A DNA stretch of 53,006 bases from Neobacillus citreus. Its GTDB lineage: Bacteria; Bacillota; Bacilli; Bacillales; Cytobacillaceae. The notes below the pieces were generated by a model. The model ran no database searches. It saw only the letters and a list, made by a program, of their open reading frames with translations, and was not told where the DNA came from. This document shows positions 50,782 through 53,006 of the stretch, piece by piece. The stretch is from assembly GCF_018343545.2 (NCBI RefSeq), contig NZ_JAGYPE020000040.1, forward strand, positions 1-53,006. The letters run 5' to 3'. Numbering within the stretch: position 1 is the first letter of the stretch; every line of letters starts with the position of its first letter. The translations under genes and the position numbers were made by a program.

Positions 50782-51552
50782 TTAATGAATATAATCATAA
50801 ATATTTTTCGCCAGCAATAAGCAGGTAACGACAATAAACAGCGCACGAACATAGCCGCTTCCTCTTTTGATCGCAAATTTTGAGCCGCAAATGGCACCAG
50901 CAAGCTGTGCCACTCCCATGATTAATCCATACGTGTAATTTACTTGTCCTAGAAACATGAACATGAACAATGCGGCAATATTACTGCCAAAGTTTAAAAA
51001 TTTAGCATTCCCCGCAGCTTTTAAAAAATCGAAGCCAACCAATAAAAAGGAAAAAATTAAAAATGAGCCTGTCCCAGGACCAAGAAATCCATCATAGAAA
51101 CCAATTGCAAAAATGGCCATCGTAAACATAATAAAATGTTGGAAGGACAGTTTCTTTGGACTTGAAAAAATGCTGCCCCAATCTTTCTTGAAAATCGTAT
51201 AAATAGCAACTGCCGCTAGCATGACCAGCATCAATGGCTTAAGCACTTCAGGATTTATCAAATGAACAGTCCACGCACCGAGCATCGAACCAATAAAAGT
51301 GAGCGGAAATAATTTATAAACTGACTTAATATCTAGTTTACCTGACCGATAAAACATAAATGTACTCGTTAAAGAACCTATAGTCGAGGCTAGTTTATTG
51401 GTCGCTACTGCTCCTGCCGGATTCAGCCCTGTAAATAATAGTGTAGGTAATGCGATCAAGCCGCCGCCACCGACAACCGAATCAATAAATGCTGCTAAAA
51501 ATCCGAAAAGAATCAAAATCATTAATAATGTTGGGTCTAAGTCAAAATGCAT
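50782..51552 (-). CDS. TauE/SafE (TSUP) sulfite/organosulfur-type exporter
   Basis: 256 residues, seven to eight membrane helices: FLAAFIDSVVGGGGLIALPT, GLNPAGAVATNKLASTIGSL and GFYDGFLGPGTGSFLIFSFL are the repeated TSUP motifs. These move sulfite, sulfoacetate or similar anions. It is divergent from a TrmB-type regulator, with a 9-bp palindrome between the two starts. With the ssu locus 27 kb away, a sulfur link is possible but not shown. Confidence 0.87.
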   Translation of the reverse strand: MHFDLDPTLLMILILFGFLAAFIDSVVGGGGLIALPTLLFTGLNPAGAVATNKLASTIGSLTSTFMFYRSGKLDIKSVYKLFPLTFIGSMLGAWTVHLINPEVLKPLMLVMLAAVAIYTIFKKDWGSIFSSPKKLSFQHFIMFTMAIFAIGFYDGFLGPGTGSFLIFSFLLVGFDFLKAAGNAKFLNFGSNIAALFMFMFLGQVNYTYGLIMGVAQLAGAICGSKFAIKRGSGYVRALFIVVTCLLLAKNIYDYIH

Positions 51553-51570
51553 GTCATTCAGCCTTTCATG

Positions 51571-51594
51571 TAGTTACTACTAAAATAGTAACTA
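51571..51594. promoter_or_regulatory. Palindromic operator between TauE and TrmB genes
   Basis: TAGTTACTA-6-TAGTAACTA, perfect 9-bp arms, 18 bases from the TauE-type start and 68 from the TrmB-type start. Likely the TrmB-type binding site controlling both. Confidence 0.55.
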
Positions 51595-51662
51595 ATGAAT
51601 TGCTTATTGTAAATAGGTATTGTAAATTGGAAATATAGGAAATAAATTGGAGGACGGAAAAA

Positions 51663-52451
51663 GTGGTCGACATCGTGCAACGTCTCAAAAAATTAGGTTT
51701 TAACGAATACGAAGCTAAATCTTATTTATCTCTTGTTAAACAAGGTCCTGTCACAGCCTACCAAGTTAGTAAGGAGTCAGGTGTCCCAAGAGCACGAATT
51801 TATGATGTGTTAAGTACTCTTGTTGATAAAGGGATTGTCTTGAAAGAAGAAATTAATGACACCACTCGTTATTCCCCTTTGCCCGTTGAAATTTTTTTGC
51901 AGAAGGCTCAATCAGAGTGGCAATCGACTTATACGGGAATAAGTGATTCATTAAGAAGTTTAGAAGCTTCTGCGGAAAAAACAGACAATCGAGTGATTAC
52001 TTTAAAGGACTATCAAACCATCATTAGCTATTGTCAGACTTTAATAAAAAAAGCAAACAGCCGTATTGTTATTTCGATGTGGGACGATATGTATGAGGTG
52101 TTGAAAGACGAACTGGCTGAGGCTGCGGCTGATAACGTCACTCTACAAGGTATTACCATACATGTTGAAAATCCTATTAAAAATCTAGAAGTACATCGCA
52201 TCACAACTTTTACTGAAACTCCTTCTACAGAGCGTTGGTTTATTTTATCCATAGATTCTAAAGAGATGATTTACGGACCATCTATTGAGGAGCGTAGTGT
52301 TGCTTTTTATACAGATGACCCTGTCCATATTTATTTATTAGAGGATTATGTGTGGCACGATGTGCTAGTAAACCGACTTGTCCGACGCAGCCAAGACGAT
52401 CTGGACAATTGGATTACCAATGAGCGGAAAACATTCTTTAAGGAAAAATAA
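51663..52451 (+). CDS. TrmB-family transcriptional regulator
   Basis: 262 residues. HTH: LKKLGFNEYEAKSYLSLVKQ, VTAYQVSKESGVPRARIYDV, LSTLVDKGIVLKEE. C-terminal PLD-like ligand domain: VITLKDYQTIISYCQTLIKK, IVISMWDDMYEVLKDELAEA. GTG start with TTGGAGG upstream. TrmB proteins sense sugars or other small molecules. Divergent from the TSUP exporter, which is the probable target. Confidence 0.88.
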   Translation: MVDIVQRLKKLGFNEYEAKSYLSLVKQGPVTAYQVSKESGVPRARIYDVLSTLVDKGIVLKEEINDTTRYSPLPVEIFLQKAQSEWQSTYTGISDSLRSLEASAEKTDNRVITLKDYQTIISYCQTLIKKANSRIVISMWDDMYEVLKDELAEAAADNVTLQGITIHVENPIKNLEVHRITTFTETPSTERWFILSIDSKEMIYGPSIEERSVAFYTDDPVHIYLLEDYVWHDVLVNRLVRRSQDDLDNWITNERKTFFKEK

Positions 52452-52453
52452 AA

Positions 52454-52612
52454 ATGGGGAATGCCCCTTTCCTCAAAGAAATAGGCGATCAATCACTTAT
52501 CATGCATATACTAACATATCCTGGGGGTGATGGATTTGTTTATAAATTTTTTTATAAAGGTCCCATTAAGGATGCGGTAAAAATCGTCGATAGTCTACAA
52601 TATGTTGAATAA
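52454..52612 (+). CDS. Small ORF after the TrmB gene (52 aa), possible remnant
   Basis: ATG 3 bases after the regulator stop, no clear ribosome site. GGDGFVYKFFYKGPIKDAVK, then IVDSLQYVE, looks protein-like and recalls the end of a DUF4367-type lipoprotein, so it may be the 3' relic of one. A terminator follows at 52630. Confidence 0.3.
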   Translation: MGNAPFLKEIGDQSLIMHILTYPGGDGFVYKFFYKGPIKDAVKIVDSLQYVE

Positions 52613-52629
52613 GCATTATTAAGTATGAC

Positions 52630-52656
52630 AGCTCTGTTAACAGAGTTGCTTTTTTA
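52630..52656 (+). terminator. Terminator of the TrmB transcript
   Basis: CTCTGTTAACAGAG palindrome with G/C closing and a T6 run on the plus strand. Confidence 0.7.
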
Positions 52657-52699
52657 TAGAGGCTTTACCTATCCAAATCCACAGATACTCTTTTTTATT

Positions 52700-52892
52700 T
52701 GTAAAATACCAATTTGTTGCATATAATAAAGATATACAGCATAGCATAAAAAAGGGATACTAGCGCCAACTAGCATCCCTAATATACAGCCACACTGCAT
52801 GAAGTGCAGTGACCGCCAAGCTATATTATGAGCAAAGAAGTAACCATTACCCTTTTACACTGGCAGGTGCGGGGGGAAGGTTACTTCTTTTT
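52700..52892 (+). ncRNA. Antisense antitoxin RNA with promoter (type I TA)
   Basis: Promoter TTGTAA (52700), 17-bp spacer, TATAAT (52723-52728). The RNA would start near 52735, contain a CACTGCA/TGCAGTG hairpin and end at a perfect 12-bp terminator AAAGAAGTAACC / GGTTACTTCTTT with TTT. Its end overlaps the last codons and stop of the opposing toxin gene, as in bsrG/SR4 and txpA/RatA pairs. Confidence 0.7.
52748..52780 (-). terminator. Terminator of the toxin mRNA
   Basis: Minus strand AGGGATGCTAG / CTAGTATCCCT then TTTTTT. It ends the toxin transcript about 100 bases after the stop, giving a long 3' UTR complementary to the antitoxin. Confidence 0.75.
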
Positions 52893-52979
52893 GAAGAGAG
52901 CGATTAACACTGAGATAAATGTTAGAATAAACATTCCAAATCCAAACATCAGAGTCATTGCTTCAACAAAAGTAACCAT
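52881..52979 (-). CDS. Hol_Tox-type I toxin peptide (32 aa)
   Basis: The peptide MVTFVEAMTLMFGFGMFILT continues with FISVLIALFKKK: a short polar start, one membrane helix and a triple-Lys end. This is the putative holin-like toxin family (relatives of BsrE, TxpA, BsrG). The strong site GAAGGGGGGTGAGGCCGCTG before the ATG is typical of the family. Such peptides insert into the membrane and depolarise or disturb the cell. The opposing RNA overlaps its 3' end. The toxin promoter lies beyond the right edge. Confidence 0.8.
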   Translation of the reverse strand: MVTFVEAMTLMFGFGMFILTFISVLIALFKKK

Positions 52980-53006
52980 CAGCGGCCTCACCCCCCTTCA
53001 GAGGAA

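Overview
The window looks like chromosomal DNA of a spore-forming, AT-rich Bacillaceae (Bacillus/Neobacillus/Peribacillus type). The basis is the gene content: a YjcZ-type sporulation peptide, an Amj lipid II flippase, two DUF3231 proteins, an FbpA-like basic protein, a FusB-type EF-G-binding protein, a CD3324-type protein, a Hol_Tox type I toxin, and A/G-rich Shine-Dalgarno sites throughout. No rRNA, tRNA, CRISPR array or phage module was seen. Product names come from reading motifs, not from database searches.

Layout. 1-2.8 kb: the 5' end of a group II intron cut by the window edge, inserted antisense into a dead thioredoxin gene, then small genes and repeats. 2.9-8.5 kb (minus strand): a DMSO-reductase-type operon of lipoprotein, TorD/DmsD chaperone, Tat-exported DmsA, DmsB, DmsC and a large Cys-rich ferredoxin. 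8.8-13.2 kb: a second related molybdoenzyme without an export signal, transcribed divergently from its own DmsB-like protein and a PucR-type regulator. 13.3-17.6 kb: a two-component system divergent from an extracytosolic flavinylation set (FMN_bind protein, ApbE, NqrB/RnfD-like membrane protein). 17.8-23.6 kb (minus): a sulfur-scavenging locus of FbpA-like protein, SsuE flavin reductase, NtaA/DszA-clade monooxygenase and SsuB-SsuC-SsuA. Three of its genes are each preceded by a similar leader RNA ending in a terminator. 23.6-27.1 kb: monoacylglycerol-lipase-like esterase, then a PadR/DUF1048/DrrAB-type ABC cassette with a DUF1048 relic. 27.4-35.8 kb: AarF/UbiB-like kinase, two DUF3231 proteins, NlpC/P60, Nudix, SNase-like nuclease and a Gly/Pro-rich repeat protein. 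36-40.4 kb: a 1387-residue secreted nuclease/5'-nucleotidase with a four-repeat Pho box. 40.6-53 kb: MHS transporter, BNR-repeat protein, Amj, MerR with a membrane partner, FusB-like, CD3324-like, GNAT, DUF3995, DHFR-family, TauE/SafE with divergent TrmB, and a type I toxin-antitoxin pair at the right end.

How the genes fit together. Respiratory and redox functions dominate the left third: two molybdoenzymes, many [4Fe-4S] proteins and a flavin-based extracytosolic electron path. The middle handles organosulfur uptake and FMNH2-dependent desulfonation. The right part is a mosaic of single genes with clear local regulators. Dispersed repeats (a GGGGACGGTTCTC-core hairpin family and a 51-bp GGACA...TGTCC tandem family) punctuate the gene ends. 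The observations most worth following are the three leader RNAs, the twin molybdoenzymes, the flavinylation cassette, the Pho box and the type I toxin-antitoxin locus.
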